64,000 nucleotides of DNA, from NCBI GenBank assembly GCA_016185205.1, contig JACPOA010000034.1:179098-243097 (forward strand), in the 5' to 3' direction. Below, piece after piece: positions 23,205 through 32,174 of the stretch. This DNA comes from Hyphomicrobiales bacterium (GTDB lineage Bacteria > Pseudomonadota > Alphaproteobacteria > Rhizobiales > Xanthobacteraceae). Made by a program: the position numbers and the translations under genes. Numbering within the stretch: position 1 is the stretch's first letter; the number at the start of each line of letters is the position of its first letter. The notes below the pieces were generated by a model, which was not told the DNA's origin, made no database searches, and worked only from the letters and a program-made list of their open reading frames with translations.

Positions 23205-26200
23205 ATGAAATTGAGCGTGCCGTGGAGTGTCAAAGGCATAGGGCCGGAAGCGCGCGAGACGGCACGGCAAGCCGCGCGCCGCTCGGGCCTGTCGCTGGGC
23301 GAATGGCTCAACTCCGTCATCCTGCAGCAGGCGGCGCAAGACGGCGTGCACGATGTGCACGATGTTGACGATCTTGCCGGTGTGCATCACCGCCTCGACG
23401 ACCTCACGCGCCGCATCGAGCGCTTCGCGCACAGCGCACCCGCTGCCGGACCCGAGGCTTACGCGCCCAAGCGCGGCCGTGACGATAATGCGCAGATCGC
23501 CGATCTGATCGGCCGGCTCGACCAGGTCGTGAACACGTCGCGTGCGGTGACGCCGCCGCCCGCAATGCCGAGCGCGCCGCTGCCGCCCGCACTCGACCGC
23601 GCGGTGGCCGAAATCGCGGCGCGCCAGCGCGCGCTCAATGGCCAGCCATCCTTGGAGCAGCCGGGACCAGCGCGGCCAAGACCGCAGGCCCGCCCGCAAG
23701 CGCCGGTCGACGCGCCCGCAGCCATGCCAAAGCTAGCGCCGGTGATGGTGCCGGCGCCGATGCAGGACATCTCCGGCCTCGAGGATCAGCTTCGCCAGAT
23801 CACCGACCAGATCGAGACCCTGCGCAAACCGGGTGTCGAGGAAGCGATCAATGCCCTGCGCGCCGAGCTCGGCGAGATCGGCCGCGCGCTCAACGACGCG
23901 ATGCCGCGCCACGCCATCAACGCCATCGAGAAGCAGATCGCAGGGCTCACCCAGCGCATCGCGGAAGGCCGCCAGGCCGGCATCGACGGCGGCGCGCTGT
24001 CCGGCATCGAGCACGGGCTCGCCGAAGTGCGCGACGTGTTGCGCGGGCTGACGCCGGCGGAAAACCTGATCGGCTTCAACGACGCGGTCAACGCGCTCGC
24101 GCACAAGATCGATCTGATCGTCGCGCAGAAGGATCCGGAGACGCTGCAGCAGCTCGAGCGCGCCATCACCACGCTGCGCGACATGGCGGCGCACGTCGCC
24201 TCAGACGACGCCATCGGCCAGCTGTCGGGCCAGGTGCAGATGCTGGCCGAGAAGGTCGATCACCTGGCGACATCCGGCGGCGCCATCGACGCGCTCAACA
24301 ATCTCGAACATCGCATCTCCGCGCTCTCCGACGCGCTCGAGCAGCGCGCGCAGAGCGGCGACAACGTGCCGCCGATACTGGATTCGCTGGTGCATTCGCT
24401 GTCCGACAAGATCGAGCTGATCCAGCAGTCGCGCGGCGACAATATCGCGGTCGGCCATCTCGAGGATCATATCGTCAAGCTGGTGGAACGGCTGGACGCC
24501 TCCGACTCGCGGCTCGGCCATCTGGAGGCGATCGAGCGTGGGCTGGCCGATCTGCTGGTGCATATCGAGGACATGCGCGCCAACAAGGACGCCGGCGGCC
24601 TGCGCGCCGACAATTCGCCCGGCGTCGATGCGCTCAAGCATGACATCGCCCGCACCCAGGACGCGCTCGAACAGGTGCACGGCACGCTCGGCCATGTCGT
24701 CGACCGACTGGTCTCGATCGAAAGGGACATCCGCGGCGAGAGGCGCCCGCGCCCGGTGAGCGATGAAGAATTTGCCGAAATTCAACAGCCGGTCGGCCGG
24801 GTCGCCGCCCGCGTGGTCGGCGACGCGCCGCCGGCGCAAGCTCCCGCTGCGCCAGCGCAAGCGGCGCCACCACCGCCTCCGCCGTCGCCCGCCCCCAAGC
24901 GCCTGCCGCCGGCGAGCGGACTGCCGATCAATCCCGACCTGCCGCCCGATCAGCCACTCGAACCGGGGTCCGGACCGCCGCCCCTGCGCGCCAATGCGGG
25001 TGCGCGCATCGCAGGCTTGGACGCCCGCTCCGGCGCCGCCTCGCCCGGCGGCAAATCCGTTTTCATCGCCGCAGCCCGCCGCGCCGCGCAGGCCGCGGGG
25101 CAGGCGCCGTCTGAGCACGCGCCGCCGATCGAATTCGAGGACGCCGACGCGCCGTCGCTGCGCTCCAGGCTGATGAAGCGGGTCAAATCGCTGTTCATCG
25201 CCGCCGCCGTCATCGCCGTGGTGATCGGCTCCATCCAGATCGCCGGCAATGTCCTCAATTTCGGCAGCACCGACACCAATATCATCAAGACCGCCGAAAT
25301 CCCCGACAGGCTCACGAGCGAACCGGCCGCCACCGACGAGCAGCCGGCGGCGCCGGCCACCCTCGCCTTCAATCCGCTCGAGCCGCCGAGGATGCCCGCG
25401 CTGGCGCCGCTCGCCCCGCTGGCCATGCCGTCCGCCAACAGCGCTATCGCCATCACGCCGCCGCTGGATTTGACCCCGGCGCCGCCGGCCGTGCCTTCGC
25501 TGCTGAGCCCGCCGCTGCTGAACTTAGGGAACGACGGCAAGAACGACGTCACCGGATCGATCGCGCGTCCCGCCGACAAAGTGCCGGCACGACCACCGGC
25601 ACCGCCGCAGCAACTCGTCACGGCAACGGATCAACTGCCGATCGCCATCGGCGGACCGCGCCTGCGTAACGCGGCCATGACCGGCGATGCGGCCGCGGCC
25701 TACGAGGTGGCGGTGCGCTTCGCGGAAGGCCGCGGCGTGCCGGTTAATCTGGAAGCAGCCGCACTCTGGTACGAGCGGGCGGCCAGCAAAGGCATCGCGC
25801 CCGCGCAATTCCGCTATGCCAGCCTGTTGGAAAAGGGCCAGGGCGTAAAGAAAGACCTCGCCCAGGCACGCCGGCTCTATCTCGCCGCCGCCGCCAAGGG
25901 CAACGGCAAGGCCATGCATAACCTCGCCGTGCTCTATGCCGAAGGCATCGAGGGCCGGCCGGATTACGCCACCGCCGCGCTCTGGTTCCGCAAGGCGGCG
26001 CTGCACGGCATTGCCGACAGCCAATATAATCTCGGCGTGCTGTGCGCGCGCGGACTGGGCACCGCCAAGAGCTTCGAGGAATCCTACAAATGGTTCGCGC
26101 TCGCGGCCACCCAGGGCGACCGCGAAGCCGGCAAGAAGCGCGACGAGGTCGCCAACCAGCTGGACGCCGAGGCGCTCGCCGCCGCCCAGCAGGCCGTTAA

Positions 26201-26354
26201 GACTTTCGCGCCCGCGCCGCAGCCGGAAGAGGCCACCGTCGTTGCCGAACCGGCCGGCGGCTGGGACCGCGCCGCCGGCACGCCGGCGCCGCATGGCAAG
26301 CCGCGGGTAGCCGGCCCGATGTCGCTCGGTGCGCTCGGGGCCAACGCGCGCTGA
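23205..26354 (+). CDS. PodJ-like polar localization protein with Sel1 repeats
   Basis: A 1049-residue membrane protein. The N-terminus has a conserved basic motif (MKLSVPWSVKGIGPEARETA). Residues 60-540 are long coiled coils, then a proline-rich linker, one transmembrane helix near 665 (SLFIAAAVIAVVIGSI), a second proline-rich stretch and at least four Sel1-like repeats (about 825-970, e.g. AAALWYERAASKGIAPAQFR). This order matches the alphaproteobacterial polarity factor PodJ: cytosolic coiled coil, one TM, periplasmic Sel1 repeats. I chose the ATG at 23205, since the family motif starts there; GTG 23142 is possible. Role in pole organisation or cell division is inferred. Confidence 0.8.
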   Translation: MKLSVPWSVKGIGPEARETARQAARRSGLSLGEWLNSVILQQAAQDGVHDVHDVDDLAGVHHRLDDLTRRIERFAHSAPAAGPEAYAPKRGRDDNAQIADLIGRLDQVVNTSRAVTPPPAMPSAPLPPALDRAVAEIAARQRALNGQPSLEQPGPARPRPQARPQAPVDAPAAMPKLAPVMVPAPMQDISGLEDQLRQITDQIETLRKPGVEEAINALRAELGEIGRALNDAMPRHAINAIEKQIAGLTQRIAEGRQAGIDGGALSGIEHGLAEVRDVLRGLTPAENLIGFNDAVNALAHKIDLIVAQKDPETLQQLERAITTLRDMAAHVASDDAIGQLSGQVQMLAEKVDHLATSGGAIDALNNLEHRISALSDALEQRAQSGDNVPPILDSLVHSLSDKIELIQQSRGDNIAVGHLEDHIVKLVERLDASDSRLGHLEAIERGLADLLVHIEDMRANKDAGGLRADNSPGVDALKHDIARTQDALEQVHGTLGHVVDRLVSIERDIRGERRPRPVSDEEFAEIQQPVGRVAARVVGDAPPAQAPAAPAQAAPPPPPPSPAPKRLPPASGLPINPDLPPDQPLEPGSGPPPLRANAGARIAGLDARSGAASPGGKSVFIAAARRAAQAAGQAPSEHAPPIEFEDADAPSLRSRLMKRVKSLFIAAAVIAVVIGSIQIAGNVLNFGSTDTNIIKTAEIPDRLTSEPAATDEQPAAPATLAFNPLEPPRMPALAPLAPLAMPSANSAIAITPPLDLTPAPPAVPSLLSPPLLNLGNDGKNDVTGSIARPADKVPARPPAPPQQLVTATDQLPIAIGGPRLRNAAMTGDAAAAYEVAVRFAEGRGVPVNLEAAALWYERAASKGIAPAQFRYASLLEKGQGVKKDLAQARRLYLAAAAKGNGKAMHNLAVLYAEGIEGRPDYATAALWFRKAALHGIADSQYNLGVLCARGLGTAKSFEESYKWFALAATQGDREAGKKRDEVANQLDAEALAAAQQAVKTFAPAPQPEEATVVAEPAGGWDRAAGTPAPHGKPRVAGPMSLGALGANAR

Positions 26355-26355
26355 T

Positions 26356-26378
26356 CGGTAAGCTTATTTACCGGTTTT
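26356..26378 (+). terminator. Probable intrinsic terminator after the PodJ-like gene
   Basis: The stem CGGTAA / TTACCG with a 6-base loop is followed by GTTTT, directly after the stop codon. Weak but well placed. Confidence 0.45.
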
Positions 26379-26472
26379 GCTGACGATTCCGCGCTCAATG
26401 GTGTTAACTGTCATGTGAGCCGCCGGTCCGCGCGGACCGGCAGCAGAGACCCTGAACGCCGGACGCCGTCGC

Positions 26473-27396
26473 TTGCAGATCTATCTCCCGATCGCCGACC
26501 TGCCGGTCAACATCTTCCTGGTGCTGGGGATGGGGCTGGCGGTCGGCTTCATCTCCGGCATGTTCGGCATCGGCGGCGGCTTCCTGATGACGCCGCTCTT
26601 GATCTTCATCGGCATCTCGCCGGGCGTGGCGGTGGCGAGCGTATCCAGCCACATCGCGGCCTCCTCGTTTACCGGCGCCATCACCTATTGGCGCAAGCGC
26701 GCGCTCGATACTGCGCTCGCCATGATGTTGCTCAGCGCCGGCATTATCGGCACCGCCACCGGCGTCTGGTTGTTCACCGCGCTGCGCGCGCTCGACCAGC
26801 TCGACCTGATGATCGGGCTGTCCTACGTCACGCTGCTCACGGCCGTCGGCGTCACCATGATCTACGAGAGCGTGCGCGCGGAAATCCGCACGCGCAAAGG
26901 CATGCCGGCGACGTTGCGGCGGCCGGGCAGCCACACCTGGCTGCACGGGCTGCCGTTCAAGCTGCGTTTCAAGCGCTCGAAAATCTACGTGTCGGCGATA
27001 CCGGTCTGGGCGATCGGATTCATCATCGGCTTCGTCGGCGCCATCATGGGCATCGGCGGCGGCTTCCTGCTGGTGCCGATGCTGATCTATTTCCTGCGGG
27101 TGCCGACCGCGACCGTGATCGGCACCTCGATGGTGCTCACACTGGTCACCATGGCCTCGGCGACGGTGATGCATGCGGCCACCAACCATCTGGTCGACGC
27201 GGTGCTGGCGCTGATCCTGATGGTCGGCGGCGTGATCGGCGCGCAATTCGGCGCGCGCACCGGAGCGCGCATGCGCGGCGAGCGGCTGCGGCTGCTGCTC
27301 GGCCTGCTGGTGTTCGCGGTCGGCTTGCGCTTCGCCTATGAGCTGGTGATGCAGCCGGACGATCTGTTCTCGCTGCGCCACGTCAGGAGCGAATGA
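26473..27396 (+). CDS. TauE/SafE family sulfite exporter-like permease
   Basis: A 307-residue membrane protein with the two half-repeats of TauE/SafE permeases, each marked by a glycine-rich first helix: ISGMFGIGGGFLMTPLLIF near residue 28 and IMGIGGGFLLVPMLIYFLR in the second half. The start is a TTG (reading MQIYLPIADLPVN). Family members export sulfite, sulfoacetate or other small anions. Its stop overlaps the next start by four bases (ATGA), so it is co-translated with the TIGR02186 gene, and the two probably work together. Confidence 0.88.
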   Translation: MQIYLPIADLPVNIFLVLGMGLAVGFISGMFGIGGGFLMTPLLIFIGISPGVAVASVSSHIAASSFTGAITYWRKRALDTALAMMLLSAGIIGTATGVWLFTALRALDQLDLMIGLSYVTLLTAVGVTMIYESVRAEIRTRKGMPATLRRPGSHTWLHGLPFKLRFKRSKIYVSAIPVWAIGFIIGFVGAIMGIGGGFLLVPMLIYFLRVPTATVIGTSMVLTLVTMASATVMHAATNHLVDAVLALILMVGGVIGAQFGARTGARMRGERLRLLLGLLVFAVGLRFAYELVMQPDDLFSLRHVRSE

Positions 27397-28172
27397 TGCG
27401 GCGGCTCGCGCTCATCCTCGCGCTCGTGCTGCTGGCCGGCGGCGCACGGCCGGCCGCCGCCGAACGTCTGGTGGTGTCGCTGTCGAATCACCGGGTCGCG
27501 GTCACCTCGAGTTTCACCGGCGAGAATCTGGTGCTGTTCGGCACCATCGAGCCCGATGCCGGTAAGAGCTTGCGGACTTCGGGCTATAATCTCGTGGTCA
27601 CGGTAACCGGCCCGAGCGAGACGCTGCGCACGCGGCGCAAGCAGCGCGTGCTCGGCATCTGGGTCAATATGGACTCGCGCGAATTCGTGCGGGTGCCGTC
27701 CTATCTCAGCGTGCTGAGCAACCGTCCGGTCGCCGACATCGCCTCGCCGGATGTGTTGCGGCGTTTGCAGGTCGGGCTCGACAATTTCCTACTGCCGCAA
27801 CGCATCGGCCCCGACATCGCCGACACCGTGCGCGACGATCCGTTCCGCGTCGCGTTCGTGCGGCTGGAAACGCAGCACGGGCTTTACCGCGAATCCAGTA
27901 CCGCGGTAACCTTCCTCACGCCGACCGTATTTCGCGCCGCCATTCCGGTTCCGGCCAATGTGCCGACCGGAAACTATGCGATCGACGTCAAGCTGTTTGC
28001 CGACGGCGCCATGGTGGCGCGCACCAGTACGGCGCTGGAAGTGATCAAGGCCGGTCTCGAGCAATATGTCGCCGACGCCGCGCGCGACTACGGCCTGCTC
28101 TATGGCTTGCTGACCGCGCTGATGGCGTTGCTCACCGGCTGGTTCGCCAGCGTGGTGTTCAGGAAAGATTAG
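27393..28172 (+). CDS. TIGR02186 family membrane-anchored protein
   Basis: A 259-residue protein: signal peptide (LALILALVLLAGGARPAAA), a beta-rich periplasmic domain (HRVAVTSSFTGENLVLFGTI, LGIWVNMDSREFVRVPSYL) and a single C-terminal transmembrane helix (GLLYGLLTALMALLTGWF) with a short basic tail. This is the alphaproteobacterial family TIGR02186, of unknown function. It overlaps the TauE/SafE gene by four bases, suggesting an accessory subunit to that permease. Its last 14 bases overlap the convergent methyltransferase gene. Confidence 0.85.
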   Translation: MMRRLALILALVLLAGGARPAAAERLVVSLSNHRVAVTSSFTGENLVLFGTIEPDAGKSLRTSGYNLVVTVTGPSETLRTRRKQRVLGIWVNMDSREFVRVPSYLSVLSNRPVADIASPDVLRRLQVGLDNFLLPQRIGPDIADTVRDDPFRVAFVRLETQHGLYRESSTAVTFLTPTVFRAAIPVPANVPTGNYAIDVKLFADGAMVARTSTALEVIKAGLEQYVADAARDYGLLYGLLTALMALLTGWFASVVFRKD

Positions 28173-29094
28173 CCACCACGATCAGGCCGGGCACCGGCTC
28201 CTTCTTTTCCGTGCGAGTCGCGGCGGGATCGAGGCTGACGAGTTTCAACCCGGCCCTATCGAGCGCCGCGCGCATGTGCGCCGCGCCGTGCGCATAGCGC
28301 AGGGTCTCGCACAGCATCGCGCTGTCGCCATCGTGGGTCTCGACGCTGAACGCGATCATGGCCGACGGCGCCAGCACGGCGGCGGCGGCCTTCAGCACGG
28401 CTGAGAGATCGGCGAGATACATGAACACATCGGCGGCGACGATGAGATGATAGCGCGCCTGGGCCGCAGCTTCGCTGGCGAGGAACGCCGCGACGTCGCC
28501 TTCGGCCAGCCGGTCGTAGAGGCCCTTGGCGCGCGCCTTGGCCAGCATGGCCGGCGACAGGTCCACACCCACAAGCCAGTCGCAAAACGGGCGGAACGCC
28601 GCGCCCGCCAGACCGGTGCCGCAGCCGAGATCGAGCACGGAGCCGAATTTCATGCGCTCGCCGGCGTGCGCCGCCTGCACCGCGCGCAACAGCAGCTCGG
28701 GCGCGCGGTAGCCGAGACCCTGCGTCAGCGCCTGGTCGAAAGCGGGCGCGTAGCCGTCGAACAGAGTACGCACGTAAGACTCCGGCATGGCGGCGGCGGG
28801 CTCTGCGCCGAGCCGGATCAAATGCAAGCTGGCGCCGTGGCGATCCTGCGGGTCGGCCGCCCTCGCCTGCCCGAACGCCGCGATGGCGCCGTCGCGCTCG
28901 CCCAGTTTCTCGCGCAGCTCGCCGAGCGCGAACCAGGCCGCGGCATAGCCGGGCGCCAGCTCGAGCGCCTGCATCAGCAGATCGGCGGCGCCGGCGAGAT
29001 CGCCCTTGGCCGCGAGATCGCGCGCCCATTCGAAACGGCGGTCGGCGAGCAGATTGCCGGATGGCAGATGGATCGGCAGCGGCTGCAAAAGCAT
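28159..29094 (-). CDS. TPR-containing SAM-dependent methyltransferase
   Basis: A protein of about 311 residues. The N-terminal third has TPR-like helices (AADLLMQALELAPGYAAAWF, AIAAFGQARAADPQD). The rest is a class I methyltransferase with SAM motif I VLDLGCGTGLAGAAF, an acidic strand VGVDLSP, and YHLIVAADVFMYLADL. The target, perhaps a protein or small molecule, is unknown. A TTG at 29151 would add 19 residues; the ATG at 29094 with a nearby GAGG is preferred. It converges with TIGR02186 and is divergent from the small DUF6460 gene. Confidence 0.85.
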   Translation of the reverse strand: MLLQPLPIHLPSGNLLADRRFEWARDLAAKGDLAGAADLLMQALELAPGYAAAWFALGELREKLGERDGAIAAFGQARAADPQDRHGASLHLIRLGAEPAAAMPESYVRTLFDGYAPAFDQALTQGLGYRAPELLLRAVQAAHAGERMKFGSVLDLGCGTGLAGAAFRPFCDWLVGVDLSPAMLAKARAKGLYDRLAEGDVAAFLASEAAAQARYHLIVAADVFMYLADLSAVLKAAAAVLAPSAMIAFSVETHDGDSAMLCETLRYAHGAAHMRAALDRAGLKLVSLDPAATRTEKKEPVPGLIVVANLS

Positions 29095-29249
29095 CACCTC
29101 AGGGGATGGCGCTGGGAATTCTAAGGCATATGTAGACCGTGGTCGCGACAATCGGGGCCGGCTTTCCGGAAAACATCATGCGCCTGCAAAAGCTCCCGCC
29201 GGCAAATCGTGCTAGCATCGAGACGACTCCGAACAGGACTGAGGACGCC

Positions 29250-29525
29250 ATGAGCAACGACACCGTGACCCGGATTTTCGGCGGCTCGCCGCTGGCGGTG
29301 CTGGGGCGCCTCGTGCTGGTGTCTATCCTGGTCGGCGTCATCCTGTCGGCGCTGGGCCTCGATCCGTTCGACATCATCCGCAGCATCGAGCGGCTGCTCC
29401 GCTCGATCTGGGACATGGGCTTCGACGCGTTCCGCTGGCTGTGGCGCTATTTCCTGCTCGGCGCCGCGATCGTGATCCCGATCTGGTTCATCATGCGGCT
29501 GGTCAACGCGCCGCGCGGCAAGTAA
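29250..29525 (+). CDS. Small membrane protein, DUF6460-like
   Basis: A 91-residue protein with two hydrophobic helices (LAVLGRLVLVSILVGVILSA and YFLLGAAIVIPIWFIMRLV) separated by an amphipathic stretch rich in I, R and W. This matches the short Rhizobiales membrane family DUF6460. The ATG at 29250 has GAGG 6 bases upstream. Function unknown. It ends directly against the convergent pyrD stop. Confidence 0.75.
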   Translation: MSNDTVTRIFGGSPLAVLGRLVLVSILVGVILSALGLDPFDIIRSIERLLRSIWDMGFDAFRWLWRYFLLGAAIVIPIWFIMRLVNAPRGK

Positions 29526-30623
29526 TCAACCCGGCCAACTCTCCGCCGTCATATCCGCCGCATCCGAGCCGACCATCGAGGCCAGCGAATCGTGGTGCCC
29601 GCGCTTGAGCGCCGTCAGCAAATCCGTCTTGATCTGCGCCACCAGTCCGATGCCGCGATAGACCAGCCCGCTATAGAGCTGCACCAGGCTGGCGCCGGCC
29701 TTGATCTTGGCGATGGTGGTGGCGCCGGAGTCGACGCCGCCGACGCCGATCAGCGGGAACGCGTGCTCGGCGCGCACATAGGTCTCCGCCAGCATGCGGG
29801 TGGAGAGCTTGAACAGCGGCCGGCCGGACAGCCCGCCGGCCTCGCGCGCCTTGTTGCGGTCGCGCAGCGAGCCGGGACGCGCGATCGTGGTGTTGCCGAC
29901 GACCATGCCGTCGACGCGATGCTTACGCGCGATGCCGACCACGTCGTCGAGATTGGGCAGCGTGAGGTCGGGCGCGATCTTGAGCAGCACCGGCGTCGAC
30001 CCGGCGCGCGGCTGCACGCGTTCGCGCGCATCGATCACGCGGGCCAGCAGATCGTCGAGCGCCTGCGCCTGCTGCAGATCGCGCAAGCCGGGCGTATTGG
30101 GCGACGACACGTTGACGGTGAAATACCCCGCTACCGCGGCAAAGGTCTCGATCAGCCGGACATAGTCTTGCGTGCGGTCGGGCGAATCGCGGTTGGCACC
30201 GATATTGACCCCGACGATGCCGCCGGCATTGGCGCGAGCGGCCAGCCGCGCCAGCACCACCGCCGCCCCGGCATTGTTGAAGCCGAGCCGGTTGATCACC
30301 CCCTCGTCGACCTCGAGCCTAAACAGGCGCGGGCGCGGGTTGCCGGCCTGGGCCCGGGGGGTGACGGTCCCCACCTCCACGAAGCCGAAGCCGAGGCGTA
30401 GCAGGGCATCCGGCGCCTGGGCGTTTTTGTCGAATCCGGCGGCCAGACCAATCGGATTGGGGAAATTGAGCCCAAAAGCCCGAACGCCAAGCTCCTTCGG
30501 ATCGGGGGCCGGCCGCAGCAGCGGCATGAAGCGCAGGGCCTTGATCGCCAGGGTATGCGCATCCTCGGGGTCAAGCGCCCGCATCAGCGGGCGGGACAGG
30601 CGGTCGAGGAGGCCGATCACCAC
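29526..30623 (-). CDS. pyrD: Dihydroorotate dehydrogenase (quinone)
   Basis: A 365-residue class 2 dihydroorotate dehydrogenase, a membrane-associated FMN enzyme passing electrons to quinone in pyrimidine synthesis. Motifs: NPIGLAAGFDKNA, GVNIGANRDS, the FTVNVSSPNTPGLRDLQ segment with the catalytic serine, MVVGNTT and IGVGGVDSG (phosphate-binding). I take the GTG at 30623 as start (GGAG 6 bases upstream); the frame runs open to 30665 but those residues do not belong to the family. Confidence 0.94.
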   Translation of the reverse strand: MVIGLLDRLSRPLMRALDPEDAHTLAIKALRFMPLLRPAPDPKELGVRAFGLNFPNPIGLAAGFDKNAQAPDALLRLGFGFVEVGTVTPRAQAGNPRPRLFRLEVDEGVINRLGFNNAGAAVVLARLAARANAGGIVGVNIGANRDSPDRTQDYVRLIETFAAVAGYFTVNVSSPNTPGLRDLQQAQALDDLLARVIDARERVQPRAGSTPVLLKIAPDLTLPNLDDVVGIARKHRVDGMVVGNTTIARPGSLRDRNKAREAGGLSGRPLFKLSTRMLAETYVRAEHAFPLIGVGGVDSGATTIAKIKAGASLVQLYSGLVYRGIGLVAQIKTDLLTALKRGHHDSLASMVGSDAADMTAESWPG

Positions 30624-30720
30624 ATGGATCTCCGGGTTGGAGCGGGCAGACCCTATCGGCAGCACAAAGGTTTATTCAAGGGACCACACAAAAACTATTG
30701 CAGAAAGGGGGCGACTCACG

Positions 30721-30737
30721 GTTATAATTCCTATAAC
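30721..30737. promoter_or_regulatory. Probable operator of the S24 repressor
   Basis: GTTATA-ATTCC-TATAAC, a perfect 6-bp inverted repeat with a 5-base spacer, 45 bases before the repressor ATG. It is one of the few AT-rich spots in the region. Autoregulation is inferred. Confidence 0.55.
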
Positions 30738-30781
30738 TTGGACATCAATTCCATCCCGACACAGGCGGTAGCCATTTCACC

Positions 30782-31414
30782 ATGCTGACACATAACCAGA
30801 TTTGGACTGCCATGGACCGGCTGGCCGAGCGCTCCGGGCTGACGGCATCCGGGCTTGCCAAGAAGGCAGGCCTCGACCCCACCACCTTCAACAAATCCAA
30901 GCGCATCACGCCGGAAGGCCGCCCGCGCTGGCCATCGACCGAATCGGTGGCCAAGGCGCTGGCCGCCACCGGCACCAAGGTCGACACCTTCGTCAGCCTG
31001 ATCACCGACGCCGGCGGCAAGACGGCGATTTCGAATGTGCCGCTGATCGGCTTCGCCCAGGCCGGTTCCGGCGGCTATTTCGACGACGCCGGCTTCCCGG
31101 TCGGCAAGGGCTGGGAGGACATCACCTTCCCCTCGGTCACCGACAAGCACGCCTACGCGCTGAAAATTTCCGGCGACTCGATGAAGCCGGTCTATCGCGC
31201 CGGGGACATCATCGTGGTCTCGCCGGCCTCGACGGTTCGCAAGGGCGACCGCGTGGTGGTCAAGACCAAGAACGACGAGGTCATGGTCAAAGAACTCAAG
31301 CGCAAGAACAGCAAGAACATCGAGCTCAAGTCGCTCAACTCCGAGCACCGCGACCGCACGCTGCCGATGTCGGACGTGGTGTGGATCGCGCGCATCGTCT
31401 GGGCAAGCCAGTAG
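30782..31414 (+). CDS. S24-family (LexA/CI-like) transcriptional regulator
   Basis: A 210-residue protein: N-terminal helix-turn-helix (about 5-65, ASGLAKKAGLDPTTF) and a C-terminal S24 peptidase-type domain. The self-cleavage parts are all visible: Ala94-Gly95 in FAQAGSGG, Ser133 in SGDSMKPVY and Lys170 in VMVKELKRK, with the Ser-Lys spacing of 37 as in LexA and UmuD. It could therefore be inactivated by RecA-stimulated cleavage. It is chromosomal, with no phage genes nearby, and close relatives are widely kept in Rhizobiales. A likely operator is at 30721-30737. Targets unknown. Confidence 0.88.
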   Translation: MLTHNQIWTAMDRLAERSGLTASGLAKKAGLDPTTFNKSKRITPEGRPRWPSTESVAKALAATGTKVDTFVSLITDAGGKTAISNVPLIGFAQAGSGGYFDDAGFPVGKGWEDITFPSVTDKHAYALKISGDSMKPVYRAGDIIVVSPASTVRKGDRVVVKTKNDEVMVKELKRKNSKNIELKSLNSEHRDRTLPMSDVVWIARIVWASQ

Positions 31415-31501
31415 CGAGTAATCGCGCGCTTGTGTATGGCCGAACGCGACCGCTCCCTCTAAGCTCTTGGCGCAGTCGTTTCGCCAACGTGGGGGACATT
31501 C

Positions 31502-32062
31502 ATGATTCAGGACACAATCGTTCATCCGGCCACCTGCGCCTGCTGCGGCGACATGCTGCGCACGCGCTTCGACCGGCGGCGGTTCCTTCATCTGACGGCC
31601 GGCGCCGGATTGCTGGCGGCGTTTCCGTCGCTCGCCTTCGGCGCGGATGGCAATTACGACGCCATGCTGCTGACCTGCATCGATCCGCGCTTTCCGCAGC
31701 CGACCATCAATTACATGAAAAGCCGCAAGATGATCGGCAAGTACAGCCAGTTCACCTTCGCCGGCGCTTCCATCGGCGTGGTGGCGCCCGCGTTCAAGAC
31801 CTGGGCGCCGGCGTTCTGGGACAATCTCGCGGCCTCGATCCAGCTGCACCACATCCCGAAAGTGATCGCGATGAATCATCGCGACTGCGGCGCGGCCAAG
31901 ATCGCCTATGGCGCGGAGAAAGTCGCCAACAAGCAGATCGAAACCGAAACCCACAAGGCCGCGCTGATGGAATTCCGCAAGCAGGTGGCGGAAAAGCAGC
32001 CCACGCTGAAGGTCGAACTCGGCCTGATGGCGGTTGATGGCAAAGTGGAGATGTTCAGCTAG
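31502..32062 (+). CDS. Tat-exported beta-carbonic-anhydrase-like protein
   Basis: A 186-residue protein. The twin-arginine signal (FDRRRFLHLTAGAGLLAAFP) is followed by a shortened beta-carbonic anhydrase fold: C59-x-D61-x-R63 in LLTCIDPRF and H126-x-x-C129 in AMNHRDCGAAK supply the zinc ligands. An additional CACC cluster precedes the Tat motif. The domain is shorter than classical beta-CAs and lacks the C-terminal strands, so activity on CO2 is not assured. ATG follows GGGGGAC. No operon partners. Confidence 0.75.
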   Translation: MIQDTIVHPATCACCGDMLRTRFDRRRFLHLTAGAGLLAAFPSLAFGADGNYDAMLLTCIDPRFPQPTINYMKSRKMIGKYSQFTFAGASIGVVAPAFKTWAPAFWDNLAASIQLHHIPKVIAMNHRDCGAAKIAYGAEKVANKQIETETHKAALMEFRKQVAEKQPTLKVELGLMAVDGKVEMFS

Positions 32063-32089
32063 CCTCCCGCGCGCCCTGACAAACAAGCC

Positions 32090-32173
32090 TGTCATGCCCC
32101 GCGAAAGCGGGGCATCCAGTATCCACAATAGCTTCCGTGATTACTGGATCGCCCGCCTTCGCGGGCGATGACA
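32090..32173. repeat. Dispersed palindromic repeat (two-hairpin type)
   Basis: TGTCATGCCCCGCGAAAGCG...GGCATCCAGTA and TACTGGATCGCCCGC...GCGGGCGATGACA are inverted over about 30 bases. It separates the convergent carbonic-anhydrase-like and lysK genes. Confidence 0.8.
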
Positions 32174-32174
32174 G

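Noticed and set aside
30731..32128. 465-codon minus-strand frame across the S24 regulator and carbonic-anhydrase-like genes
   Set aside because: It crosses two genes with strong domain evidence on the other strand and has no motifs of its own.
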